From Thermoplasmata archaeon (GTDB lineage: Archaea > Thermoplasmatota > Thermoplasmata > Thermoplasmatales > Thermoplasmataceae), in the NCBI GenBank assembly GCA_021806345.1, contig JAJZXP010000345.1, forward strand, positions 1 to 25,211: a stretch of 25,211 nt of DNA, read 5' to 3'. Position 1 is the stretch's first letter. Every line of letters begins with the position of its first letter. A program made the translations under genes and the position numbers. Under the pieces are notes generated by a model that saw nothing but the letters and a program-made list of their open reading frames with translations, searched no databases and was not told the origin of the DNA. Positions 15,324-22,743 of this stretch are shown here, one piece after another.

Positions 15324-16526
15324 ATGGCAAGAAACATTGCAGTTGAAACAATCAATCAGGTTCCGACACACAAAAGAGCAGTAGAACTTGTTGAACGAAA
15401 GGGAATTGGCCATCCAGATAGCGTTTCAGACGGAATTGCTGAGGCAGTTAGCAGAGAACTTAGCAAATATTACCTTAAGCATTTTGGTAAGATATTACAT
15501 CACAACACAGATCAGGTTGAACTGGTAGGAGGACAATCGGCACCAAAGTTCGGAGGAGGCGCAGTTCTAGACCCTGTTTATATACTTCTCAGTGGAAGAG
15601 CAACGACAACAGTAGATGGAGACAGAATACCAGTTAAGGCAGTAGCAGTAAGAGCAGCCAAAAATTATCTTCAGGAGAATTTCAAACATCTTGATATGGA
15701 TGGAGATGTAATGATTGATTCCAGAATAGGTCACGGTTCAGTGGATCTCAGGGAAGTTTATGATACAACTAAACACAGAGCAAACGACACCTCCTTTGGA
15801 GTTGGATTTGCACCATTCACTGATACAGAGAGATTGGTAAAGGGAACTGAAAAATTTATAAACGGAGACCTAAAGAAAAAGTTACCCGCAATTGGATATG
15901 ATATAAAGGTTATGGGATACAGGCAGGACAGGACTATCAATTTAACAGTTGCAGCCGCCTATGTAGATAAATTTGTAAAGGATAGCAATGAATACTTCGC
16001 AATCAAGGAGGAATTCCAGAAACTGGTAGAAGACAACGCATCTAAGATTTCAGATGAGGATGTAAAAATTTTCATAAACACTGCAGATAAGGATGGAAAC
16101 AAAATAACAAGCCACTATCTTACAGTAACAGGTTTATCAATGGAGAATGGGGACGATGGTTCCGTAGGAAGAGGAAACAGGGTAAATGGAATAATCACTC
16201 CATATAAACCAATGAGTATGGAAGCCGCAGCAGGTAAGAATCCCGTAACACACGTCGGAAAGTTATATAATGTTCTTTCAAACAAGATTGCGGAGCATGT
16301 CGTTAAGGAAGAGGGAAATGACGTAATCGAGGTTCTTGTAAGAATAGTTTCCCAAATCGGAAGAAGTATTGACAATCCTCATGTTGCCAATGTTCAGGTA
16401 ATATACGCAGATAACGTAGATCCTTCAAAGCATAAGAAGAACATTGAAGCTATTGCAGATTATGAGCTTGAACACATATTCGACTTAACACAGGGATTTG
16501 TAGAAGGAAAAATACCAACATTTTAA
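15324..16526 (+). CDS. mat: S-adenosylmethionine synthetase, archaeal type
   Basis: 400 aa, the standard length of archaeal MAT, which is very divergent from bacterial MetK. It makes SAM from methionine and ATP. Seen: the N-terminal VELVERKGIGHPDSVSDGIAEAVSREL, HHNTDQVELVGG, PKFGGGAVLDPVYILLSGRATT, SRIGHGSVDL, ANDTSFGVGFAP, NGDDGSVGRGNRVNG, the GKNPVTHVGKLYN block and the C-terminal QIGRSIDNP, all typical of the family. The ATG at 15324 has a TATA box about 32 nt upstream. It is the first of three co-oriented genes; 84 nt with T-rich stretches separate it from the MBL-fold gene, so it may end in its own transcript. The tsr3 product further down consumes SAM. Confidence 0.97.
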   Translation: MARNIAVETINQVPTHKRAVELVERKGIGHPDSVSDGIAEAVSRELSKYYLKHFGKILHHNTDQVELVGGQSAPKFGGGAVLDPVYILLSGRATTTVDGDRIPVKAVAVRAAKNYLQENFKHLDMDGDVMIDSRIGHGSVDLREVYDTTKHRANDTSFGVGFAPFTDTERLVKGTEKFINGDLKKKLPAIGYDIKVMGYRQDRTINLTVAAAYVDKFVKDSNEYFAIKEEFQKLVEDNASKISDEDVKIFINTADKDGNKITSHYLTVTGLSMENGDDGSVGRGNRVNGIITPYKPMSMEAAAGKNPVTHVGKLYNVLSNKIAEHVVKEEGNDVIEVLVRIVSQIGRSIDNPHVANVQVIYADNVDPSKHKKNIEAIADYELEHIFDLTQGFVEGKIPTF

Positions 16527-16534
16527 TTTTTTAC
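16521..16534 (+). terminator. Possible T-rich transcription stop after mat
   Basis: The mat stop codon is followed at once by TTTTAATTTTTTAC, a T-rich tract of the type that ends archaeal transcripts. There is no hairpin. Read-through into the MBL gene cannot be excluded. Confidence 0.35.
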
Positions 16535-16610
16535 ACCTAAAATTTTAACTTCCCGTCCTACTATTTGTAAAATTGAATAAGATTTTACATTAATAATCAA
16601 TTAGTACTCT

Positions 16611-17408
16611 ATGTCAGATCAAAACGTTTCGGTCAATGTAGTTAATGATGGAACTTTTTCATTGGATCCTGGAGCAGTTTTTGGGCTGAGTCCGAAGAAT
16701 ATTTGGTCCAAGTTTGCAGAGCCGAATGATCTATACAGAATCAAACTGAACACAAATCTGACTGTGATAGGTGAGGGCGCCAAATTTTACCTTCTCGATG
16801 GTGGAATTGGTAACAGTGTAAGTGAGTATTATGCAAAGTGGTTTGAAGCAAAACCAACTGGGGATCTTGAAAGACTTAAAAGGAATAAGGAAATTGAGAA
16901 TTTTGAATGCATTTTCCACACACATTTGCATTTCGATCATTCAGGGCATTCCTTCAGTGACCTATCGGGAACAAGATCAATAGCCTCAATGGAGGAAATA
17001 AAAAACCTAAGAAATCCGAACGAATTAGCAAGATCAAGTTACTTCAGGCTTGAAAGTGTTAGCATGGAAAGATTAGAGCCGATCTTTAATGACACAAAAT
17101 TTGGAAATTTTAACATGTCAATAACTGGGGGTCATACAACAGGTCACACCATCATTATTTACAAGAATGATAAGATAAAGTTGATTTACGGTGGAGATCT
17201 TTTTCCATCAACTTTTCATCTCAAGCCTTCCAGAATAACCGGTATTGACCAGGAACCATTAAAATCACTGGAAACAAAGAAGGTGCTGCTCAAGAAAGCA
17301 ATTAAAGAGTCGTACGGTTTGATATTGAGCCACGACACAGTAGAGACAATAATAATCCCAAAGGGTGAAGTGGATGACCCAAAGTATGATAGATGGGAAA
17401 TGCCATGA
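16611..17408 (+). CDS. Metallo-beta-lactamase-fold hydrolase
   Basis: 265 aa, single MBL domain. Metal-binding signature H105-x-H107-x-D109-H110 in HTHLHFDHSGH, a further His in GGHTTGHT, the bridging Asp in YGGDLFPS and the last His in LSHD are all present, so a two-metal hydrolase is expected. The overall order resembles lactonase/glyoxalase-type MBL proteins (N-acyl homoserine lactonase-like) rather than beta-CASP nucleases. Substrate unknown. The start ATG at 16611 is the first in frame, with AT-rich DNA (TTACATTAATA at 16585-16595) as a possible promoter. The stop is 9 nt from tsr3, so the two are co-transcribed; a role in SAM-linked or rRNA-linked metabolism would be guesswork. Confidence 0.82.
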   Translation: MSDQNVSVNVVNDGTFSLDPGAVFGLSPKNIWSKFAEPNDLYRIKLNTNLTVIGEGAKFYLLDGGIGNSVSEYYAKWFEAKPTGDLERLKRNKEIENFECIFHTHLHFDHSGHSFSDLSGTRSIASMEEIKNLRNPNELARSSYFRLESVSMERLEPIFNDTKFGNFNMSITGGHTTGHTIIIYKNDKIKLIYGGDLFPSTFHLKPSRITGIDQEPLKSLETKKVLLKKAIKESYGLILSHDTVETIIIPKGEVDDPKYDRWEMP

Positions 17409-17417
17409 ATTATAAAA

Positions 17418-17936
17418 ATGGAATTTAAAATGAGAGAAATCCATGTCTTCTATGTTGATCTATTTCAGGATGATCCTCAGAAATCAACCATGAAAAAACT
17501 TAGACGTTTCGGAATGGCGTCCAGAGTAGAAATGAAAAGCATGGGAAAGCACCTGGTGATCAGGGCTGATTCCAATCAAATACTCCTCAACTCAGATAAA
17601 GTCCTGGTCGAAAGAAAAGGGATATGCCTGATTGAAGGATCCTGGAAATCCGGGATGCTATTGGAAGGAATCAGAACCAATTTTTCTAGGAGGCTGCCAA
17701 AATTACTTGCGGGTAATCCTGTGAATTTTGGAAAATGGGAGAAACTTTCCTCGGTTGAGGCAGTATGTGCTACACTACACATCACCGGGCACATTGAGCA
17801 GGCTGAAAAAATACTATCCAAGTTCTCTTGGGGGCACACATTTCTTGAAACAAATTTGGAACTGTTAAAGGCCTACGAAAGCTGCAAAAACTATGGAGAA
17901 TTTGAAGAGATTTACCGTGAATTTGGCATCAGTTGA
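17418..17936 (+). CDS. tsr3: Tsr3, small-subunit rRNA aminocarboxypropyltransferase
   Basis: 172 aa, the typical archaeal Tsr3 (DUF367) length. The family transfers the 3-amino-3-carboxypropyl group of SAM to a hypermodified uridine of small-subunit rRNA. Seen: the N-terminal RLI-like region with DPQKSTMKKLRRFGMA, LIEGSWKSG (family D/E-C/G-SWK block), the SAM-pocket segment RRLPKLLAGNPVNFGKWEKLSSVEA, and the helical C terminus with FSWGHTFLETN. The first ATG (17418) is taken; an alternative ATG at 17430 begins just before the conserved REIHVFYVD. It follows the MBL gene by 9 nt and ends overlapping by 8 nt the convergent MurL-like gene. Proximity to mat fits the SAM requirement. Confidence 0.86.
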   Translation: MEFKMREIHVFYVDLFQDDPQKSTMKKLRRFGMASRVEMKSMGKHLVIRADSNQILLNSDKVLVERKGICLIEGSWKSGMLLEGIRTNFSRRLPKLLAGNPVNFGKWEKLSSVEAVCATLHITGHIEQAEKILSKFSWGHTFLETNLELLKAYESCKNYGEFEEIYREFGIS

Positions 17937-19251
17937 CAATCAATTTCCATTTTCCATCACTCATTTTCCAGTCACCATTTGTATACTCCTCTATGATTTT
18001 CTTCAGAACAGCCCTATACTCGCCTGGAATTTCCTGAAACGGTTCATTCTCATTCTCTAGTAAGTGAACTCCTTCGATCTGCGTTCCCGATTCATACTTT
18101 CCACTCTTAAGACCATTCATCAGAAAACTTAACTCATCTGGATCTAGTTTCATTCTTTCATTTTTTACCTGTTCATACAAACTGTCTCTCCCGGGATAAT
18201 TTATCTCTCCCGGATCACCTTTGGAATATTCTATAAATAACCTTACACCAAGACACTTGCTGCATTTACCGCATGGTATCACATCCCCAACCCCGTAATA
18301 ACAGGAATGACAGGATCTTTGAAGTTTGAAAAGTTCAGGGTATCTGTTCACTAGGATATTCTCAACTACAGAACCATAGATATTGTATAATGCTGACCAG
18401 AGGGCAATCCCAAACCCCTTATCAGCCAGAAATCTGGAAAATCTTTTTTGAAAATCCGGGCTCTGATCATAAACACCATAGTAATGTCTCATTCCTTGAT
18501 ATGTTGGTTCTTCAAGTGGATCATCCAATTCGTTTCCCATTACGAAACTTTGAATTCCAAGGGAACGGATTGAAGGAAGCATTGCAATTAAATAGACCGG
18601 AAATAGGAAAAGTTGAACAGGGTAGTCGTCAGCCCATCTAAATGCAATTTCAGGATCCAGTACCTTCATTTTCCTATTCATCCAACCATAAAATCTATCC
18701 ACGTTAGACCACACCTTTGCAGTTCTAAACACACCTTTCATTTTTTCATGGGAGTGTTTTGCTGCTTTCCAATGGCCGCCAGACTCATTAAAATAGTAGG
18801 CTATTGATCCACTATCAATCTCCCTAAGCAATCCGAAAGTGAGGAGACTTTCCTTGCCACCAGAAGAAAGTATGGCTGGAAATGCTCTTGCACCTGTTTC
18901 ATAATGATTAACATAAGATTCCAGTGGCACCAGTTGTGTATCTCCATTTGAATTCATTTCATTTATCTCATCGTTTTGGGGAAGATATTCTTCCTTGAAA
19001 AATGGATATCTAATCCTGCATAATCTGTTTATAAAAACCTCCCGGTTGTTAATTTGAATCATTTCCTTTATGAATTCCAGATCTGTTTCAGAAGTTGGAA
19101 AGTTCAGTTCTATCTTTCCTGTAAACAATGCGTAGTTGATCACAGCCGAAATTCCCATCAGACCAGACAAATTTCGATTAAGATCAACATCATGATCGTA
19201 GTGGTACATTAGCCTGAAGTCATCATTATCAACTTTTATTGATATAACCAC
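17929..19251 (-). CDS. PP-loop ATP-pyrophosphatase of MurL-like type with Cys-rich metal site
   Basis: 440 aa. It has the SGGK-E-S PP-loop at S130-G131-G132-K133-E134-S135 in the position where MurL proteins have GGKDS, a later GNELDDP (MurL: N-E-R-S-A-type motif), and a Cys cluster C314, C317, C327, C330, C333 ending in CGKCSKC, resembling both the MurL and the QueC C-terminal metal site. MurL uses ATP to epimerise the terminal L-Glu of a UDP-MurNAc dipeptide; QueC makes preQ0. At 440 aa it fits the MurL plan better than QueC (about 230 aa). The true substrate here is unknown. The start is a GTG at 19251; the frame stays open at least 80 nt further upstream, reading plausible protein, but with no ATG/GTG/TTG, so the start is uncertain. 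It lies 74 nt after DUF1611 and is probably in its operon. Confidence 0.55.
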   Translation of the reverse strand: MVISIKVDNDDFRLMYHYDHDVDLNRNLSGLMGISAVINYALFTGKIELNFPTSETDLEFIKEMIQINNREVFINRLCRIRYPFFKEEYLPQNDEINEMNSNGDTQLVPLESYVNHYETGARAFPAILSSGGKESLLTFGLLREIDSGSIAYYFNESGGHWKAAKHSHEKMKGVFRTAKVWSNVDRFYGWMNRKMKVLDPEIAFRWADDYPVQLFLFPVYLIAMLPSIRSLGIQSFVMGNELDDPLEEPTYQGMRHYYGVYDQSPDFQKRFSRFLADKGFGIALWSALYNIYGSVVENILVNRYPELFKLQRSCHSCYYGVGDVIPCGKCSKCLGVRLFIEYSKGDPGEINYPGRDSLYEQVKNERMKLDPDELSFLMNGLKSGKYESGTQIEGVHLLENENEPFQEIPGEYRAVLKKIIEEYTNGDWKMSDGKWKLIVN

Positions 19252-19325
19252 TCTTCTCTTTTCTATTTTTTCAATGGAAATTCTAATTTCATCAAAACAT
19301 TTTATTCTTTCTAGGAAGGACAGAT

Positions 19326-20363
19326 TTACACCTTTGACTCTATGACATCCCCAACTTTTTTCAGATCTGACAGCGGATCAAAAGCATAAACACCATATTT
19401 TTTCTCTATGTCATTGATTGCCCTATCCATCTCATCCTTTTCCATATTTTCCCTGTTGATTGATATTGCTATAACCTTCTTGTCGGATAATTCCTCGAGA
19501 ATCCTGATGAACTTATCAATAGGGGGAATTCTTATTCCGTCAAAACCATCATAATCAAGCCTCTTTGGTGCATGTTGAAGAACTATGGCATCAGGTTTTC
19601 CTGCAGCAATTAGTTCAAAACTACCTGGATATGCTGGGTGAATGACAGAACCCTGCCCCTCCAGAAACATAAAATCCGGTCTCTCTTTTTCCCAAGCCTC
19701 AACAATTGTGCTCTCTATTCCCCCTGGCATAAAGTCATTAATCATAGAATCAATAACAACTGTATACGGAAAACCCTGCATCCATGCGGTCTGCCCAGTT
19801 CCGATCATCACTGAGAGTTTACCTCTTCTTTTCATCTCCTCGTTGAGATACACTGCCGTGGTTCGCTTTCCTATGGCACTATCCGTGCCCAGTACCGCTA
19901 TTTTTTTTGATTTGACCTGAAATATCCTCCCTGTAAAAAAATCTCTCCTGAGCATGAACATTTTCCTTACGTCTGTTATTTTTGTTCCATTCTTCAGGGC
20001 AAGCTGAGAAAATTCTGGATCATCAGAAACGAATTCATGCAATCCGCTTACAATGTTTATGCCTCCTTCTATTGCTTCAGTAATGTAGTGCCTGAAATTT
20101 TCCGGTAAAAAACCCCCATCAGTTGCAACACCCACTATCAACGTATCCAGATCATCATTCAGTTCAATTGCTTCCTTCAAGTTACTGACTATTCTGATAT
20201 TTGTGTCAGCTTTGGGTACTATATCTTCAATTTTAAGTCCTGCCTTGGTACTATCAATTACTGTCTTGATCTGGAATCTTCTTGAAAATCTGCACAATCC
20301 ATTAGCCGTTTTACCGTAAGTTGTACCGAGAAAACCCTCTGAGAGAATTACTGCAGACACCAT
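19326..20363 (-). CDS. DUF1611 family P-loop protein
   Basis: 345 aa. The N-terminal half (about 1-150) is a Rossmann-like domain; the C-terminal half is a P-loop domain with G159-TDSAIGKRTT, a variant Walker A of the BioD-like kind (GTD...GK), followed by FLEGQGSVIHP and VLQHAPKR, all hallmarks of DUF1611. I recall bacterial members (DgcN) being tied to D-glutamate use and acylation; the archaeal function is not established. The ATG at 20363 overlaps the stop of the PLP-enzyme gene by one base (TAATG), so translation is coupled. The MurL-like gene follows on the same strand. Context points to activation or modification of an amino acid or a small peptide. Confidence 0.75.
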   Translation of the reverse strand: MVSAVILSEGFLGTTYGKTANGLCRFSRRFQIKTVIDSTKAGLKIEDIVPKADTNIRIVSNLKEAIELNDDLDTLIVGVATDGGFLPENFRHYITEAIEGGINIVSGLHEFVSDDPEFSQLALKNGTKITDVRKMFMLRRDFFTGRIFQVKSKKIAVLGTDSAIGKRTTAVYLNEEMKRRGKLSVMIGTGQTAWMQGFPYTVVIDSMINDFMPGGIESTIVEAWEKERPDFMFLEGQGSVIHPAYPGSFELIAAGKPDAIVLQHAPKRLDYDGFDGIRIPPIDKFIRILEELSDKKVIAISINRENMEKDEMDRAINDIEKKYGVYAFDPLSDLKKVGDVIESKV

Positions 20364-21331
20364 TAATGTCCACGACCGGTAAGAACAACAACAACTTCCG
20401 TTCCATTATTTTTACCTGACAGGTTCTTGAATGCCGCCGCCATTGAAGAAGCTGATGCTGGAAGAACTTCTATTGATTGTTGATTTTCAATTATTCTGGA
20501 AAATTTTTTCATATCCATGTCATTAACCCCTATTGCCACTCCACGGCTATCATAAATTGCATTTAGGGCTTTTTGTCCATCCATTGCTTTAAAGGAAACC
20601 AGAGGTTCATTCACTTCTGTTTCAATTATTCTTGAAGGTTCAAGTTCCTGCAATTTCCTGAATCCATGTTTCCAAGAATACAGTATTGGGTTTCCAAGCG
20701 AAGTGCTTGATGCGATCAATTTAGGAGTGCTGTTTATTAAGCCTTCTCTATACATTTTCCTAAAGCCGCTGTAAATTCCGGCAAGTGTGGTACCGTTTCC
20801 CACAGGTACAGCAAGATACATCGGTGCGTGTCCAAGACTCTGCACTATCTCTTTAGCTATCGATTCATAACCAAGCAGGTCGACAGTAGAGTTTATTGAA
20901 CCAGGACTGCAGTCATACCAGTTTTCATCTTTGGACTTGTCCTTCATGTACTCAACAAGATCCTCGTATTTCATGCTTTTCTGGATTAGAGTTGCACCAT
21001 TTTCATATATCTCTTCATTCCTTATTCCCGCATAAAAAGAAGGTGTTGCCACAACAGATTTCAATCCATACGCGGATGCAAAATAAGAGACTGAAGCTCC
21101 GTAATTACCACAGGTAGCTACGGAAATAGTATCATAACCCAAATCTATCGCTCTCTTGACATGCAAGTAGGAAATCCTATCCTTTTGGGTTCCTGTGAGA
21201 CTGGCCCCCTCAAATTTCAAAAAAACTCTATTCATCCTCAGAACCCTTTCGAGATTCCGAGCCCTGAAGAACGGTGTCAATCCTGGTGGTTTTTCCTCTT
21301 CAGAAATCTGTTCCATTATTTTCTGCACCAA
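20363..21331 (-). CDS. Threonine-synthase-like PLP enzyme (fold type II)
   Basis: 322 aa. The Schiff-base lysine is K50 in SLTGTQKDRISYLHV, followed by ATCGNYGASVSYFASAYGLKSVV (substrate loop) and VPVGNGTTLAGIYSGF (the phosphate-binding loop, here without the usual Gly-rich SGGG). It ends in VVVVLTGRGH. It resembles archaeal threonine synthases but is shorter than most (about 350-400), so beta-elimination/replacement on another amino acid is possible; threonine synthase proper cannot be excluded. Start candidates are TTG at 21331, GTG at 21328 and ATG at 21316; a TATA element at 21360-21368 predicts initiation near 21338 and favours the first two. It is coupled to DUF1611 by a one-base overlap, so it is the first gene of the three-gene unit. 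Confidence 0.78.
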   Translation of the reverse strand: MVQKIMEQISEEEKPPGLTPFFRARNLERVLRMNRVFLKFEGASLTGTQKDRISYLHVKRAIDLGYDTISVATCGNYGASVSYFASAYGLKSVVATPSFYAGIRNEEIYENGATLIQKSMKYEDLVEYMKDKSKDENWYDCSPGSINSTVDLLGYESIAKEIVQSLGHAPMYLAVPVGNGTTLAGIYSGFRKMYREGLINSTPKLIASSTSLGNPILYSWKHGFRKLQELEPSRIIETEVNEPLVSFKAMDGQKALNAIYDSRGVAIGVNDMDMKKFSRIIENQQSIEVLPASASSMAAAFKNLSGKNNGTEVVVVLTGRGH

Positions 21332-21359
21332 CTTAGGTTAATTTGTAATCCGGCAATAG

Positions 21360-21368
21360 TATAAAAAT
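21360..21368 (-). promoter_or_regulatory. TATA box of the PLP enzyme/DUF1611/MurL-like operon
   Basis: ATTTTTATA on the minus strand, centred 33 nt before the TTG at 21331. It gives the three-gene unit its own promoter, next to the tnpB relic. Confidence 0.5.
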
Positions 21369-21613
21369 ATTATTACCATGTCTTTATACTTTTTAAGCTA
21401 CTGCAAATCCTCGAAATTCAAGGTTGATTAGATATACGTTAACAATTATAATTATTATAATATTTATGTATCTCTTATTAACTTGATTGCCTGCAATTTC
21501 ATTTATAACAACGTTAGGAGTTTGAGGGAAGCAGTGAAACTCCTATGCCTTGTCGTGGAGATACATGGTTCTCCTCCAATCTAATATTAAAATCGAGTGA
21601 ATGAATCTGATAA
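21369..21613. other. AT-rich spacer with two consecutive hairpins
   Basis: No gene seen. It holds an AT-rich stretch at 21421-21480 and then two potential stem-loops: arms TAGGAGTTT at 21515-21523 and AAACTCCTA at 21537-21545 (9 bp, 13-nt loop), and arms GGAGA at 21557-21561 and TCTCC at 21570-21574 (5 bp, 8-nt loop). They directly precede the tnpB remnant and may be an end or guide-RNA-like part of the same dead element. Confidence 0.4.
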
Positions 21614-21976
21614 GTAATCTTCAGGATCATTAAACTAAAACTCCCCTGCGTTCTTTCCCATCTTGAGCAGTTTATCAGATGCAAGGCCGAGGATCTGGGT
21701 AAGTCCATAGCATGGGTTTACCAAAAATATGTGTCAAAGGCGTGTTCTGGATGTGGATACAGGAATAGGATCAAAAGAAGTGGGTCAACATTTCGTTGCA
21801 CAAATTGTGGTCTCCGACTTAATGCCGTTCTCAATGCTTTAAGAAACATTGGGATACTCAGTAAATCTGAATACTTCAGGCTGCTGTCAACCAACCATTG
21901 CGGTTTGATGAAACTATGCATACGGGCAGGGCAGGGACCAGCAACAAGCTCCAATCATTTGGGAGGGAGTAGTTGA
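21614..21976 (+). pseudogene. C-terminal remnant of IS200/IS605-type TnpB (OrfB)
   Basis: Open frame of 120 codons holding only the C-terminal third of TnpB. Readable parts are LSHLEQFIRCKAEDLGKS (matching the helix before the zinc ribbon), KYVSKACSGCGY and FRCTNCGLRLN (the four-Cys zinc ribbon), then NAVLNALRNIG, the RuvC-III region, where the catalytic Asp of the usual NAD-x-NA motif is Val. The tail SKSEYFRLLSTN is typical of Thermoplasma TnpB. There is no N-terminal RuvC-I/II part upstream: a TAA closes the frame at 21611. A GTG at 21731 could start a shorter ORF, but this is most likely a dead relic. It stops 5 nt from the convergent dtdA stop. Confidence 0.85.
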
Positions 21977-21981
21977 CGCTC

Positions 21982-22743
21982 TCAAATTATGATAACCTCA
22001 AGACCCAATCGATCCGCAATCTCCTTTACCTCTCCCATCCCTTTGGATTTTACACCTTTTTTATCAACCACAAATCCTTTGCATTCCGGAGTTTTTCTTA
22101 TGGACATCTCAATTTCTTCCTTGCCAATTTCATCCATTCGAAATTTAGATATTATGTGACCTATATTAATTTCATTTTTAATTGCATAAGATGAAATTTT
22201 AGGTGCATAGTGCCCACCTCCCACACCAACAAAATTGCCAAAATTCTGAGGAACGGCTTCAGTAACCCCCACAAATAGAGTTTCAAGTGCAACTGGATCT
22301 TTCCAGTTTTCCTCTTCGGTGCCGATTTCTGCAAAGATAATTGGGTTGTTTGACTGGGGACCATGATGGGTAGCTTCAAAAGTGATTTGATAGCGATCTC
22401 CATGGTAAGTTTCATTCATTTTCCTTAATACAGAACTCTGTATCTCAGGGCATGATATCGCAATATCCCGCTGCACACCACCTACATCATTACTTGAAAA
22501 ATTTCCCACAGGATGAACCGTTATGGAATTCACCTTAGCCTTTGAGGAGTGTCTGCTCAGAAATATGATCAGGGTCTCAGGACTGAACCCAAAAATCTTC
22601 TCTGGAAATTCCAGAAGTGGAAGCCTGCTTTCCACAATATGGTATCGTTCTCTCAATTCCGGATCTCTTGCAGAAAAATAATTCTGGATGCTCTTGCTGG
22701 CATCGTCTGAAGTTGTTGAAATAAATTCTGCGTTGTATTTCAC
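21982..22743 (-). CDS. dtdA: D-aminoacyl-tRNA deacylase (GEK1/archaeal type)
   Basis: 253 aa. It hydrolyses D-aminoacyl-tRNA (notably D-Tyr/D-Asp), freeing tRNA for L-amino acids; archaea use this zinc-type family instead of bacterial DTD. Family motifs are all present: FLSRHSS followed by VHPVGNF, FEATHHGPQ, FAEIGTEEENW, and VGVGGGHYAPK; the His-rich motifs are the probable metal ligands. The start is GTG at 22743, overlapping the TGA of the upstream small gene by 4 nt (GTGA), so translation is coupled. The end lies next to the tnpB relic. Its position two genes from a MurL/DUF1611 unit is noted in the findings, but the enzyme is general housekeeping in archaea. Confidence 0.93.
   Translation of the reverse strand: MKYNAEFISTTSDDASKSIQNYFSARDPELRERYHIVESRLPLLEFPEKIFGFSPETLIIFLSRHSSKAKVNSITVHPVGNFSSNDVGGVQRDIAISCPEIQSSVLRKMNETYHGDRYQITFEATHHGPQSNNPIIFAEIGTEEENWKDPVALETLFVGVTEAVPQNFGNFVGVGGGHYAPKISSYAIKNEINIGHIISKFRMDEIGKEEIEMSIRKTPECKGFVVDKKGVKSKGMGEVKEIADRLGLEVIII

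Noticed and set aside
21369..21510. Possible tRNA or other stable RNA in the AT-rich spacer
   Set aside because: No cloverleaf-compatible arms or T-loop sequence could be found by eye; the stretch is too AT-rich.
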